This document shows positions 35,084 through 44,236 of a stretch of DNA of 64,000 nt, piece by piece. How positions within the stretch are numbered: position 1 is the first letter of the stretch; every line of letters starts with the position of its first letter. The position numbers and the translations under genes were made by a program. Source of the DNA: CADEDV01 sp048498035 (GTDB lineage Bacteria > Bacteroidota > Bacteroidia > Chitinophagales > Chitinophagaceae); NCBI GenBank assembly GCA_048498035.1, contig JBEHYT010000006.1, positions 62,001 to 126,000 on the forward strand, written 5' to 3'. The notes below the pieces were generated by a model. The model was not told the DNA's origin, made no database searches, and saw only the letters and a list, made by a program, of their open reading frames with translations.

Positions 35084-35869
35084 ATGTCAACGTTAACGGT
35101 AACTACAATCCAAACGAACCTTGAGTGGGAGAATAAAGCAGCAAACCTCGGTATGCTGGAGAAAAAGATCGTGCCGTTAAAGGGTAAAACAGAACTGGTT
35201 GTATTACCGGAAATGTTTACGACCGGCTTTTCCATGCGCTCTGCTGAACTTGCTGAAGATATGAATGGCGAAACGCTGGCGTGGATGAAGCGGGTGGCAG
35301 CAGAAAATCGGATTATTCTCACCGGTAGTTTTATCGCCCGAGATGGAGAGGATTATTTTAACCGGTTGGTGTGGATGTTGCCCAACGGGCAGTTTGGTAT
35401 TTATGATAAACGTCACCGTTTCGGTTACGGAGAAGAAGATCAATATTATACAGCCGGAAGTAAACGATTAATTGCGTCAGTAAAAGGATGGAAAGTAAAC
35501 ACGCAGATCTGTTATGATCTTCGTTTCCCGGTATGGGCAAGGCAACAAGCCCCCGGAGAATACGATTTACTCTTATATGTTGCCAACTGGCCAGAGCGGA
35601 GAAGTCATGCCTGGCGCACATTGCTGACCGCGCGCGCCATCGAAAATCAATGTTATGTAATAGGCGTAAACCGCGTGGGAGATGATGCGAAGGGATTGCA
35701 TTATTCCGGCGATACGATGATTGTTGGTCCGTTGGGTGAAACAATCTATCATCAGCAGGAGCAGGAAGATGTATTTACCGTAACACTGGAAAAACAAAAG
35801 CTGGACGAAGTGAGAACACAGTTTCCGTTTCTCAAAGATGCTGACCGGTTTTCTATTCTGCCGGATTAG
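35084..35869 (+). CDS. Omega-amidase / nitrilase-superfamily amidohydrolase (YafV-like)
   Basis: A 261-residue cytoplasmic C-N hydrolase. The Glu-Lys-Cys triad is visible: Glu in VLPEMFTTGF, Lys in YDKRHRFGYGEE and Cys in QICYDLRFPVW. The YDKRHRFGYGEE segment and FTTGFSM are characteristic of the YafV/omega-amidase branch, which hydrolyses alpha-ketoglutaramate and similar omega-amides in methionine salvage. I start at the ATG of MSTLTVTTIQ (35084); the frame is open seven codons further. The 3' end overlaps the convergent S41 gene by 17 bases. Confidence 0.88.
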   Translation: MSTLTVTTIQTNLEWENKAANLGMLEKKIVPLKGKTELVVLPEMFTTGFSMRSAELAEDMNGETLAWMKRVAAENRIILTGSFIARDGEDYFNRLVWMLPNGQFGIYDKRHRFGYGEEDQYYTAGSKRLIASVKGWKVNTQICYDLRFPVWARQQAPGEYDLLLYVANWPERRSHAWRTLLTARAIENQCYVIGVNRVGDDAKGLHYSGDTMIVGPLGETIYHQQEQEDVFTVTLEKQKLDEVRTQFPFLKDADRFSILPD

Positions 35870-37379
35870 TTTGTTTTGCTTTATCAGCTTTGATCAATTC
35901 CAGTACTTTATCTAGCTTAAAATCTGCGTTTTTACGAATTGCATCGGTGGTGGGACCTGAAAACACTTCAGGTTGTACACCGCGGCCCGTTTTAGGCTGT
36001 GTGGAATCGATCACGAGGCGAAATAGCGGTAGCCGGAAGCGGACTTTAGTTTCGGGAAGGGTTACATCGGGGATCAGCCAGGCAGAGTTTCCATAGGCGC
36101 CGCCGCCGGTTTCCTCTCCCACTACGGTTACATTATCCTGCTTAATTACGGTGGATGCAAAAAGAGTAGTAGCGGAGAAAGAGTTGCCGCCGGTTATGAT
36201 ATATACCTTATTGTCGAAATGATTTTTCTTTTTTGGGGAAAAATGATGTCGCTCAAAATAGCCAAAATGATAGTTGCCATCCCTGTGGTGTTGCGTGAAG
36301 AATGACATGAACAGGTGATTGACAAAATGATTCTGGATATATTTCCGGAAAGGTCCCTTTTTCCGGATTGCGTACAACGAATCGCCAATTTTGAATGGAT
36401 GGTCTGCAATATAGCGCGAGATGAGCGTGGAATTGGTTACGCTTCCGCCTCCGTTGTTTCTAACGTCGATGATCAGGTGTGTGATGTGTTGCGCCGCAAG
36501 TGTTTTAAAAGAACGTCTGAAAAAACTTTTGAGACCATATCCACGTCCAAAAGAAGCCAGGTTCATCATAGCAGAATGATTTACGGTATCAATCTGCAGC
36601 AAGCGGATGTTATTCAATTGATTTTCCCGAATATCTTTTTTCGAGGGGCGTTTCGCCGGGAGGCGTTCGGCCGGTGGCCGAACCATTCTTCGCAATGTTG
36701 TGTCAGTGGAAGGGTTATAAGCCGGAACGCTGATGAACCGTTCTCCGCCTTCGGCATTCAGGTAACCAATGGTGTACAGTGGGGAAACGCCAAATACAGA
36801 ACTATACAATGAGCCAAAATAGCCCCGGTTGCTCAGCGTCTGGTATTTGTGGGTTCTGTTGTAGCCGTCGGTAGAAATGTAAGAGAAAAGGCTGTCTTCA
36901 ATTTCCTTTGTGCTCATCCCGTTAATGGATGTGATTACGGTTGCGCGTTTTAGCACCGTGTCAAAACGATGCAGGTTTCCTACTACCACCATGGTGTCTT
37001 GCCAGAGTTTCATACTCAGGGGAAACATCCGGAAGTTGCGCGTGGTGTCTGTATATTTCATCGCCTTTTTGGACGCGCGTATTGATGTATGACCGCAGTC
37101 GATCTTTGCCGTAACGTATGACAGTACCAGTCTAAAATCTGCTTCTGTCATTGAGTCGCGCAATTTATTCCAGCCGTCCTGGAAATACATGGTCATGGAA
37201 TCCTTCGGTGTATACCAATATAAGCCGGGATGGTATTCTTCAAGAATGTTTTGATAAACTGTATAATCGCGCTGAACCTGGCGAAGGGAGTATTTTTTTT
37301 GCGGGGAGTATGAAGACTTTCCTACGCCGCATCCAGCCAGCACAATTCCAACACAAAAAATCACCAGTATCCTCCTCAT
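35853..37379 (-). CDS. S41 family peptidase, lipoprotein
   Basis: A 508-residue protein whose signal peptide ends in a lipobox (VLAGC), so it is membrane-anchored. The S41 (tail-specific protease) fold is shown by LIIDVRNNGGGS and the catalytic region GGNSFSATTLFAS, followed by GEETGGGAYGNSA. The N-terminal half (YTVYQNILEEYHPGLYWYTPKDS) resembles the helical domain found in Bacteroidota S41 members. Substrate unknown. It lies 39 bases downstream of thiL on the same strand. Confidence 0.85.
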   Translation of the reverse strand: MRRILVIFCVGIVLAGCGVGKSSYSPQKKYSLRQVQRDYTVYQNILEEYHPGLYWYTPKDSMTMYFQDGWNKLRDSMTEADFRLVLSYVTAKIDCGHTSIRASKKAMKYTDTTRNFRMFPLSMKLWQDTMVVVGNLHRFDTVLKRATVITSINGMSTKEIEDSLFSYISTDGYNRTHKYQTLSNRGYFGSLYSSVFGVSPLYTIGYLNAEGGERFISVPAYNPSTDTTLRRMVRPPAERLPAKRPSKKDIRENQLNNIRLLQIDTVNHSAMMNLASFGRGYGLKSFFRRSFKTLAAQHITHLIIDVRNNGGGSVTNSTLISRYIADHPFKIGDSLYAIRKKGPFRKYIQNHFVNHLFMSFFTQHHRDGNYHFGYFERHHFSPKKKNHFDNKVYIITGGNSFSATTLFASTVIKQDNVTVVGEETGGGAYGNSAWLIPDVTLPETKVRFRLPLFRLVIDSTQPKTGRGVQPEVFSGPTTDAIRKNADFKLDKVLELIKADKAKQTNPAE

Positions 37380-37418
37380 TTGCGATGCCTGTTTTTATTT
37401 TAATAGCGCGTTTGCATG

Positions 37419-38450
37419 TTATACATGCGTCCATCCCTGCGCGGTAAGCGGGTGTTCTCCACCGCCCTTTGTAATGATCCGCGCGCCTTTTTCGGGCTCA
37501 GTAATATACCCTACTACGCTAATTTCCTCATTTAGTACCAATTTATCGTATTCCGATTGAGGAATGGTAAAAAGTAGCTCATAATCTTCCCCGCCGCTCA
37601 GGGCGCAGGCTGTTGGGTCTATCTGGAACTTGAATGCGGCCTGGCGCGCCTCTTCGGCAATCGGGATCTTCTCTTCATACAATACACAGCCTACCTGGCT
37701 TTGGCGGCAGATGTGGAGGATTTCCGAGCTAAGTCCGTCGCTGATATCCATCATCGCCGTAGGCATTATTTCTGAATCATCCAGGAACTGGATAATGTCT
37801 TTCCGCGCTTCCGGCTTCAGCAGCCTGCCTATTACATAGGATTCTCCCTCCAGGTCTGGCTGTACGCCCGGACTTTCCATGAAGATCTTTTTCTCCCGTT
37901 CCAGGAACAGTAAGCCGATATATGCTCCGCCCAGGTTGCCGCTTACACAAAGCAGGTCGCCTGGTTTTGCAGTGCTTCTTTTTACAAATTTATCCGGCGC
38001 CACTTCGCCCAGCGCGGTAATGCTGATGACCAATCCTTTTTGAGAGGAGCTGGTATCGCCACCTACAAGATCCACACCATACCGTTCACAGGCGGCATAA
38101 ACTCCTTCATACAATTCATCCAGTGCTTCCACGCTCATCCTGTTGCTAACGCCAAGGCTAATGACGATCTGGGTGGGCGTGGCATTCATTGCATAAATAT
38201 CACTGAGATTAGCAATCACGCTTTTATAGCCAAGATGTTTTAAGGGCGTATAGACCAGGTCAAAATGAACGCCTTCCAGGAGCAGGTCGGTACTTACCAC
38301 GGTCTGTTTTCCGAAGTGATCAATGATGGCTGCATCGTCTCCCACGCCCAGTACGGAGGAGGCATTTTGCAATTCAATATTGCGGGTGAGATGATCAATG
38401 AGACCAAATTCACCCAATTGTCCTACTTCGGTTCTCGTATTGTCAGCCAT
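37419..38450 (-). CDS. thiL: Thiamine-monophosphate kinase ThiL
   Basis: ThiL phosphorylates thiamine monophosphate to the cofactor thiamine pyrophosphate. The 343 residues show the AIRS/ThiL layout: GVGDDAAIID (metal and ATP site), STDLLLEGVHFD, LGVSNRMSVEALDELYEGV, GGDTSSSQKG, DISDGLSSEI and SGGEDYELLFT. No other thiamine gene and no TPP riboswitch is visible nearby. It sits between the inositol phosphatase gene and the S41 gene in a probable reverse-strand unit. Confidence 0.95.
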   Translation of the reverse strand: MADNTRTEVGQLGEFGLIDHLTRNIELQNASSVLGVGDDAAIIDHFGKQTVVSTDLLLEGVHFDLVYTPLKHLGYKSVIANLSDIYAMNATPTQIVISLGVSNRMSVEALDELYEGVYAACERYGVDLVGGDTSSSQKGLVISITALGEVAPDKFVKRSTAKPGDLLCVSGNLGGAYIGLLFLEREKKIFMESPGVQPDLEGESYVIGRLLKPEARKDIIQFLDDSEIMPTAMMDISDGLSSEILHICRQSQVGCVLYEEKIPIAEEARQAAFKFQIDPTACALSGGEDYELLFTIPQSEYDKLVLNEEISVVGYITEPEKGARIITKGGGEHPLTAQGWTHV

Positions 38451-38503
38451 CTTCCTCTTTGTTTTTTCTGGCGGTTATTAATTCGCGCCAGCGTATAAAT
38501 TAC

Positions 38504-39283
38504 TTAAAGTTCTTTGCGATTGTTGATCACTTCCACCATTTCATCATGGATAAGACCATTGGTAGCCAGGATGGGGTGTTTGTAAACCGAAAAAGGCTCT
38601 CCCTGGTGATTGGTTACCCGTCCACCGGCTTCGGTTACCATCAGAAAACCGGCAGCGCTGTCCCATGCCTCCAGTTTATGCTCGTAAAATCCGTCAAACC
38701 GGCCGGCGGCCACCCAGCAGAGGTCAATGGCTGCAGATCCCAACCGGCGTACAGGAACGCCTTTCCGGATAAATCGTTGAAAGATTTCCAGCGGACCGTT
38801 GGGCTGGTTGATGTAGGTATATGGAAAACCCGTTACCAGGCAGGCGTGGATAGTTTCATGCTGTTTGCTTACCCGGATGGGTTTGCCATTCAGCGTGGCG
38901 CCTTTGCCTTTTTCTGCAAAGAAGAGTTCATTGAAATGCGGGTTATAAACGACTCCAAGAATTATTTCGCCGTCTTTTTCTACCGCAATCGATACACAAT
39001 TCAGCGGAATGCCATGGGCGAAATTAACGGTACCGTCTATTGGGTCTATAATCCATTTGTACGGCGATTGTTGGGGAATTGCGCCCGTTTCTTCACTCAG
39101 TATAAAATGATCGGGGTAGGCGGATTTTATCACCTGGATAATCGCTTTTTCAGAGGCGTGGTCAGCCTCCGTTACCAGGTTATTAACGCCTTCTTTGGTA
39201 CTGATTTTAAAATCACTGTTGAAGTAGCGGACAATTTCTGCAGCGCCCGCTTTGGCCGCATCCAGGAGCGTAGATGTAAGCAT
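38504..39283 (-). CDS. Inositol monophosphatase family protein
   Basis: A 259-residue Mg2+-dependent phosphatase. The metal-site motifs are present: EADHASEKAI, SEETGAI, WIIDPIDGTVNFAHG and AWDSAAGFLMVTEAGG. The family includes SuhB and histidinol-phosphatase-like enzymes, so the true substrate could be inositol phosphate, another sugar phosphate or PAP. It is the first gene of a reverse-strand unit with thiL, divergent from the glycosyltransferase gene across 74 bases. Confidence 0.9.
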   Translation of the reverse strand: MLTSTLLDAAKAGAAEIVRYFNSDFKISTKEGVNNLVTEADHASEKAIIQVIKSAYPDHFILSEETGAIPQQSPYKWIIDPIDGTVNFAHGIPLNCVSIAVEKDGEIILGVVYNPHFNELFFAEKGKGATLNGKPIRVSKQHETIHACLVTGFPYTYINQPNGPLEIFQRFIRKGVPVRRLGSAAIDLCWVAAGRFDGFYEHKLEAWDSAAGFLMVTEAGGRVTNHQGEPFSVYKHPILATNGLIHDEMVEVINNRKEL

Positions 39284-39341
39284 GCCTGCAAAGATACGAT
39301 GCAGGAAAAGAAGAAATTGATAAAGGCTGTAAGAGAACTGT

Positions 39342-39349
39342 TATTTTTG
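39342..39349 (+). promoter_or_regulatory. -7 box TATTTTTG ahead of the glycosyltransferase gene
   Basis: An exact TAnnTTTG match 8 bases before the ATG at 39358, with a TTG at 39317-39319 roughly where a -33 element would lie. The predicted leader is very short. Confidence 0.4.
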
Positions 39350-39357
39350 AGCCCTGT

Positions 39358-41310
39358 ATGCCGGCGGAGCTGTCGATAATAATTGTTAACTACAACGTTA
39401 AGCATTTCCTGGAGCAATGTCTTTGTTCCGTAAGAAAGGCCGTTTCAGGCCGCGAAGCCGAAATAATTGTTGTTGACAATTGCTCTTCGGATCATAGCAT
39501 GGAATACCTGAAGCCCCGTTTTCCGGAGGTGCAATTTGTAGCCAATACGGTAAACCTGGGTTTTGCAAAAGCCTGTAACCAGGGCCTGGCGATAGCTACC
39601 GGGCGGTACATTCTTTTTTTGAATCCCGATACCATTGTGCCTGAGGATTGTTTTCAGCAGTGCATCCGGTTTTTTTCAGAACATGCCGATGCGGGTGCCG
39701 TGGGCGTAAAAATGGTGGATGGATGCGGCCGCTTCCTGAAAGAATCCAAGCGGGCATTTCCCTCGCCGCTGACGTCACTTTTCAAACTTACCGGGCTTTC
39801 TCAACTGTTCCCGCATTCCGCTATTTTTTCAAGATATCATCTTGGCCAACTGGATGCAGATAAAGACCACCAGGTAGATGTATTGGCGGGGGCATTTATG
39901 ATGATACGAAAGGATGTGCTGGATAAAGTGGGCGGCTTTGACGAAGCATTTTTTATGTATGGCGAGGATATTGACCTGAGCTACCGGATCTGCCAGGCAG
40001 GCTTTAAGAATTATTATTTTTCCGGCACACCCATCATCCACTTTAAAGGAGAAAGTACCAGGAAGGAAAGTACCAACTATGTAAAGATGTTTTATAAGGC
40101 GATGAGCATCTTTGTAAGCAAACATTATGCTGGAGGGAAGGCGGGCTTTTTCAGGCTGCTGCTTCATATCGCGATTGGTGTGCGTGGACTGATGGCAGCC
40201 CTTGCCGGATTTATCCGGCGAATAGGATTGCCGCTTATTGATGCCGGGTTGATCCTGCTCTCTTTCTGGATCATGAAAACGGTATGGAATGAATATGTTC
40301 GCTCAGATATTGAATATTCAAGTCGCCTGTTATGGATCACCATTCCCGCATTCACCGCATTTTATCTTGTAGCTGCTTACTATGCGGGCTTGTATGATCG
40401 ATGGTATCGCCGGTCAGAACTGGTCCGCTCTACCCTTATCGCAACGGTTTTCCTGTTGGCCGGCTACGCATTGCTGCCGGAACAATACCGTTTTTCACGC
40501 GCTATTATTCTGCTGGGTGCATTGCTTGCCTTTGTACTCATCAGCCTTTTGCGATGGATCATGATCCGAACAGGGATGTTGGCGGATAAAATTGCTGAGC
40601 AGGAACCTGCCAGCACATTGGTAGTTGGCACGGCTGATGAATATCAAACCCTGTTGCAACTGATGCAGGAGATGAATATGGATGAACGGGTGCTGGGCCG
40701 TATTGGTATTGATCAAAATGATACCGGTGCCGTGGGCTCCATGCAGCAGCTGCATAAAGTGGCGGTTGACACGCCTTTTCGTGAACTGATCTTTTGCGAA
40801 GGGGCTGTTTCATTTCAACAGATCATTGCGAGCCTTCCGCAATTGAAATGCAAAGCGAGAATACGCTTTCATGCCGCCGGCAGCCAATCTATTGTAGGAA
40901 GTGATTCCAAAGACAGCTCCGGCGAAGCATTCTCCCGGGAAAACACACTCAGACTTGCAAATGCCTACAACAGGAGATTAAAACGGCTGGCAGATCTCGG
41001 AGTTGCCTGTATCGGCATTATCGGGTTTCCAATTTTTTTGTTCCTGGTAAAGAAGCCGGGCGTTTTTTTTCTGAATTGCTGGGCTGTTATTTTTGCTGCC
41101 AAAACCTGGGTAGGCTATGCCACAAACGAGAAAAAATTACCTCCGTTGCGCAAAGCAGTCCTTGCCTGCAACGGTATTCCTGCTGCAATTACCCAACAAC
41201 TTCCGGCAGAAAGTTTGCAAATGATAGATTATTGGTATGCGCGGGACTATGAGCCGGGGAATGATCTGCGGCTTGTATTAAAAATGTACCGGCGCCTGGG
41301 TGGCGTCTAG
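39358..41310 (+). CDS. GT2 glycosyltransferase fused to a degenerate sugar-transferase-like membrane module
   Basis: A 650-residue protein in two parts. Residues 1-240 are a GT2 (GT-A fold) domain of the rhamnosyltransferase type: LSIIIVNYNVKHFLEQCL, VVDNCSSDHS, FLNPDTIVPEDCF, GAFMMIRKDVLDKVGGFDEAFFMYGEDIDLSYRI. Residues about 260-380 hold four or five membrane helices. A soluble segment and another membrane helix then lead to a C-terminus (YNRRLKRLADLG; DYWYARDYEPGNDLRLVLKMYRRLGG) that echoes bacterial sugar transferases of the WbaP/WcaJ kind. The catalytic KLRSM-type motif of those enzymes is missing. It probably acts in surface polysaccharide synthesis, with the second half as a non-catalytic membrane scaffold. 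Confidence 0.75.
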   Translation: MPAELSIIIVNYNVKHFLEQCLCSVRKAVSGREAEIIVVDNCSSDHSMEYLKPRFPEVQFVANTVNLGFAKACNQGLAIATGRYILFLNPDTIVPEDCFQQCIRFFSEHADAGAVGVKMVDGCGRFLKESKRAFPSPLTSLFKLTGLSQLFPHSAIFSRYHLGQLDADKDHQVDVLAGAFMMIRKDVLDKVGGFDEAFFMYGEDIDLSYRICQAGFKNYYFSGTPIIHFKGESTRKESTNYVKMFYKAMSIFVSKHYAGGKAGFFRLLLHIAIGVRGLMAALAGFIRRIGLPLIDAGLILLSFWIMKTVWNEYVRSDIEYSSRLLWITIPAFTAFYLVAAYYAGLYDRWYRRSELVRSTLIATVFLLAGYALLPEQYRFSRAIILLGALLAFVLISLLRWIMIRTGMLADKIAEQEPASTLVVGTADEYQTLLQLMQEMNMDERVLGRIGIDQNDTGAVGSMQQLHKVAVDTPFRELIFCEGAVSFQQIIASLPQLKCKARIRFHAAGSQSIVGSDSKDSSGEAFSRENTLRLANAYNRRLKRLADLGVACIGIIGFPIFLFLVKKPGVFFLNCWAVIFAAKTWVGYATNEKKLPPLRKAVLACNGIPAAITQQLPAESLQMIDYWYARDYEPGNDLRLVLKMYRRLGGV

Positions 41311-41326
41311 GGTTGTGAACACAACC
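41311..41326. promoter_or_regulatory. Perfect dyad near the GH3 gene promoter
   Basis: GGTTGTG AA CACAACC has perfect 7-base arms around two bases. It lies directly after the glycosyltransferase stop and 10 bases upstream of a promoter-like TATATTCG (41336-41343). There is no T-run after it, so an operator seems likelier than a terminator. Confidence 0.35.
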
Positions 41327-41395
41327 GCATTCCCCTATATTCGCACACCCAATCAAACAAACATTACTTAACTTTAACGATACTCCTGGAGCAGC

Positions 41396-42928
41396 ATGGC
41401 GACGATTATTGATATTAAACTTCCCAAGGCGATTGCCAATGCATTGCGGATACCTCCCAATGATCCTCGCCGCCAGCAGATCCGTGTGTTGAAGAAGCTC
41501 CTGAAAAAAGCAAGATTTACTGAGTTTGGACAGCGATACCATTTTGATGAAGCACTACTGAGCCGTCACCCGGGAAAATCATTCCAGGAACTGGTTCCCA
41601 TACATGACTATAACAAGATTTACGAGGAGTGGTGGAAGAAAACGCTCGAGGGCGTGCCCGATGTGACCTGGCCGGGAAAGATCAAATATTACGCTTTAAG
41701 CTCCGGTACATCAGAAGCGGCAAGTAAGTATATACCCGTAACACGGGACATGCTGCGCAGCAATACCATCAACTATGTGCGCCAGTTGTTGAGCCTGCTG
41801 GGCTATGAAGAAGCAAATAAGCGCGCCATGACGAAAGGGTTCCTGATGCTGGGCGGCGCCACCGATCTTAAAAAAGGAAAGGCAGGATGGTATGCCGGTG
41901 ACCTGAGCGGCATCCTGGCGAAAAAAAGACCGTTCTGGTTCCAGACGTTTTACAAACCAGGCGGTCGTATTGCGGCTATTGCCGACTGGAATCAAAAGTT
42001 GACGGAAATAGTTGAGCATGCAAAAGAATGGGATATCGGGTATATTGTAGGCGTTCCGGCCTGGTGCCAGATGTGTATGGAAATGGTGATTGAACATTAC
42101 AAGGTGAACAACATCCATGAAATTTGGCCCAACTTCAGCTTTTTTGTACACGGCGGCGTAGCGTTTGAGCCGTATAAAAAAGGTTTTGAAAAACTACTCG
42201 GAAAACCAATTGTATATATCGAGAATTATCTTTCCAGCGAAGGATTTATCGGGTATAAAACAAGAGAACATGCGAAAGGCATGCAACTGATCCTGAACAA
42301 CAATATCTTTTTTGAATTTGTACCCTTTGATGATAAAAATTTTGATGCAGAAGGAAATATCCTGCCAACTGCCGAAGCCAAAATGATCCACGAAGTAGAA
42401 CCGGGAAAAGAATATGCGCTGTTAATGAGTACCAATTCAGGCGCATGGCGATATCTCATCGGTGATACACTGAAATTTGTTGATATTGAAAAATCGGAAG
42501 TAGTAATTACGGGACGCACCCGGCATTTTTTAAGCCTGGTAGGTGAACACCTGAGCGTGGAGAATATGAACAAAGCCATTCAGCTTGTCAGCGAAGAATT
42601 TAATATCAGCATTCCGGAATACACCGTGGTGGGCTTCCCACATGAAGGCTTCTTTGCGCACAAATGGTATATTGCCAGCAATGATGCGGTGGACGCAGAA
42701 GCGCTTCGCCGCCGGATTGATGAAAATCTACGGGCGCTGAATGATGACTACGCCACAGAACGCGACAGCGCGTTAAAAGAGGTTTTATTGGAAGTGCTTC
42801 CTGAAGAAAAATTTATGCGATTTATGGAACTCAAGGGCAAACTGGGAAGTCAGCATAAATTTCCACGCGTAATGAAAGGCAAAATGCTGGAAGCGTGGAA
42901 CCAGTTTCTGCAAACCGGTCATGTATAA
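41396..42928 (+). CDS. GH3 auxin-responsive-promoter family protein
   Basis: A 510-residue member of the GH3 family of adenylate-forming enzymes, which in plants conjugate amino acids to acyl acids such as auxin. Bacterial members are common in Bacteroidota and unassigned. Seen here are the ATP-binding loop LSSGTSEAASKYIPVT, then LGGATDL, HGGVAFEPYKKGFEKLLG, YLSSEGFIGYKT, and the second ATP motif YLIGDTLKFVDIEKSEVVITGRTRHFLSLVGEHLS. The start is the ATG in a purine-rich context (GGAGCAGCATGG). The gene stands alone between the glycosyltransferase and LysE genes. Confidence 0.9.
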   Translation: MATIIDIKLPKAIANALRIPPNDPRRQQIRVLKKLLKKARFTEFGQRYHFDEALLSRHPGKSFQELVPIHDYNKIYEEWWKKTLEGVPDVTWPGKIKYYALSSGTSEAASKYIPVTRDMLRSNTINYVRQLLSLLGYEEANKRAMTKGFLMLGGATDLKKGKAGWYAGDLSGILAKKRPFWFQTFYKPGGRIAAIADWNQKLTEIVEHAKEWDIGYIVGVPAWCQMCMEMVIEHYKVNNIHEIWPNFSFFVHGGVAFEPYKKGFEKLLGKPIVYIENYLSSEGFIGYKTREHAKGMQLILNNNIFFEFVPFDDKNFDAEGNILPTAEAKMIHEVEPGKEYALLMSTNSGAWRYLIGDTLKFVDIEKSEVVITGRTRHFLSLVGEHLSVENMNKAIQLVSEEFNISIPEYTVVGFPHEGFFAHKWYIASNDAVDAEALRRRIDENLRALNDDYATERDSALKEVLLEVLPEEKFMRFMELKGKLGSQHKFPRVMKGKMLEAWNQFLQTGHV

Positions 42929-43006
42929 CATCCGGTGACTGGCTGCTCCTGCAAGCAAAATAATTTATCTTACGGCATAAACCAGTAATCTTTAACCCCT
43001 GCAATT

Positions 43007-43639
43007 ATGCTGGAGGCCTTTTTTAAAGGAATTGGGTTGGGGCTTTTGCTAAGTATCTCGGTGGGACCGGTTTTGTTTTCCATCATCAAGCAAAGTCTGA
43101 ACCATGGCCATCGCGGCGGACTTGCCTTTGTGGCTGGAGTTTCTGCCAGCGACATTACGCTGGTGCTGATCAGCAATGTGTTTACACAACTTTTTGCGCA
43201 GCTAAATGAATACCGGAATCAAATTGGCATTGCCGGCTGCGTTTTCCTCGTAACGACGGGTATCTATTTTATTTTTTTCAAAAAACTGAAAACCACAGAA
43301 GAAGGAAAACCGGCGATGGTAAAATTCCGCCGGTTGGATTATGCGCGGCTTTTTGCGTCGGGTTACCTGATGAATATTTTAAGTCCGGCCTGTATCCTTT
43401 TTTGGATCACCTGGTCTACCGCCTTTATTGTGCATACTGTGCATGAGCGAATTGTAATTTTTACCACCTGTTTGGCAGTGGTGCTTACGCTTGATATTTG
43501 TAAGGTGATGCTTGCGGGCAAGATTCGGAACCGCCTTACACCGCACAATATTCATATTCTCAACCGTATCAATGGCGCCATACTTGTCATCTTCGGGATA
43601 GCGCTGATCTGGGGGTTGTTATTTCTGAAGCGTCATTAA
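43007..43639 (+). CDS. LysE/RhtB family amino-acid exporter
   Basis: A 210-residue inner-membrane protein with about six hydrophobic segments. It starts with the family signature FFKGIGLGLLLSISVGPVLFSIIKQSLNHGHRGGLAFVAGVSASD and has a C-terminal glycine/leucine-rich helix. LysE-type proteins export basic amino acids, homoserine or threonine; which one is not predictable. Confidence 0.9.
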   Translation: MLEAFFKGIGLGLLLSISVGPVLFSIIKQSLNHGHRGGLAFVAGVSASDITLVLISNVFTQLFAQLNEYRNQIGIAGCVFLVTTGIYFIFFKKLKTTEEGKPAMVKFRRLDYARLFASGYLMNILSPACILFWITWSTAFIVHTVHERIVIFTTCLAVVLTLDICKVMLAGKIRNRLTPHNIHILNRINGAILVIFGIALIWGLLFLKRH

Positions 43640-43692
43640 TGTTTTAACAAAATGCTAAAGCGGCGCCTTGCGGCAATAGTTACCTTTCGGGT

Positions 43693-44205
43693 ATGAAATA
43701 CTGGCTGCTTGTTGTTTGTTGGCTACTATCGGTTTCAGCAGTTGCGCAGGAAGCCCATCTACAACTGATACATAACGGCAAAATAAAAAGGCGGCTGCAT
43801 AATGGCGTGTATATACGGGTGGCTACCTTCTCCGGTGACCATTATGCGGGGATGTTTCGTATAATAAACGACAGCAATTTCCTGGTAGGTCCTCAACCAG
43901 TTGCGCTTCACGACGTTAAAATGATCCATGTGCCGCGTATGCGGAAAAAGCAGCCGTTCGATTGGGCAACTTTTGGCTACGCTACAATGGGAGTAGCAAT
44001 TGCCACGGCAGGGATGACCTTGTCTAAATGGGAGAAATTTCCGCAGGCGCTCGCTTACTCTACCGTTATCGGGTATTCGCCCTACCTTTTTAACCAGGTG
44101 AAAAAAATATCGTTCCGGAAACGCAGGTTCAGGTTTAAGCGATATCACTACCGGATCTGGAGTATTGAGGCAGATCATATCGTGCCCCAGGGGCGCGCCT
44201 TTTAG
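43693..44205 (+). CDS. Exported hypothetical protein, 170 residues
   Basis: The protein starts MKYWLLVVCWLLSVSAVAQ, a clear signal peptide. It then forms a short beta-rich region (YIRVATFSGDHYAGMFRIINDSNFLVG) with a possible membrane segment near residue 100 (TFGYATMGVAIATAGMTL) and a very basic C-terminal third (KKISFRKRRFRFKRYHYR). I do not recognise it. It lies 31 bases before mtgA and may be expressed with it. Confidence 0.6.
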   Translation: MKYWLLVVCWLLSVSAVAQEAHLQLIHNGKIKRRLHNGVYIRVATFSGDHYAGMFRIINDSNFLVGPQPVALHDVKMIHVPRMRKKQPFDWATFGYATMGVAIATAGMTLSKWEKFPQALAYSTVIGYSPYLFNQVKKISFRKRRFRFKRYHYRIWSIEADHIVPQGRAF

Positions 44206-44236
44206 CGTAGCGCAGAATTTTGTAATCTTGTGCTGC

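Noticed and set aside
36315..36812. Forward frame opposite the S41 peptidase
   Set aside because: Antisense shadow over conserved S41 sequence.
38459..39379. Forward frame of 306 codons opposite the inositol phosphatase
   Set aside because: Antisense to a gene with intact active-site motifs; contains no recognisable domain.
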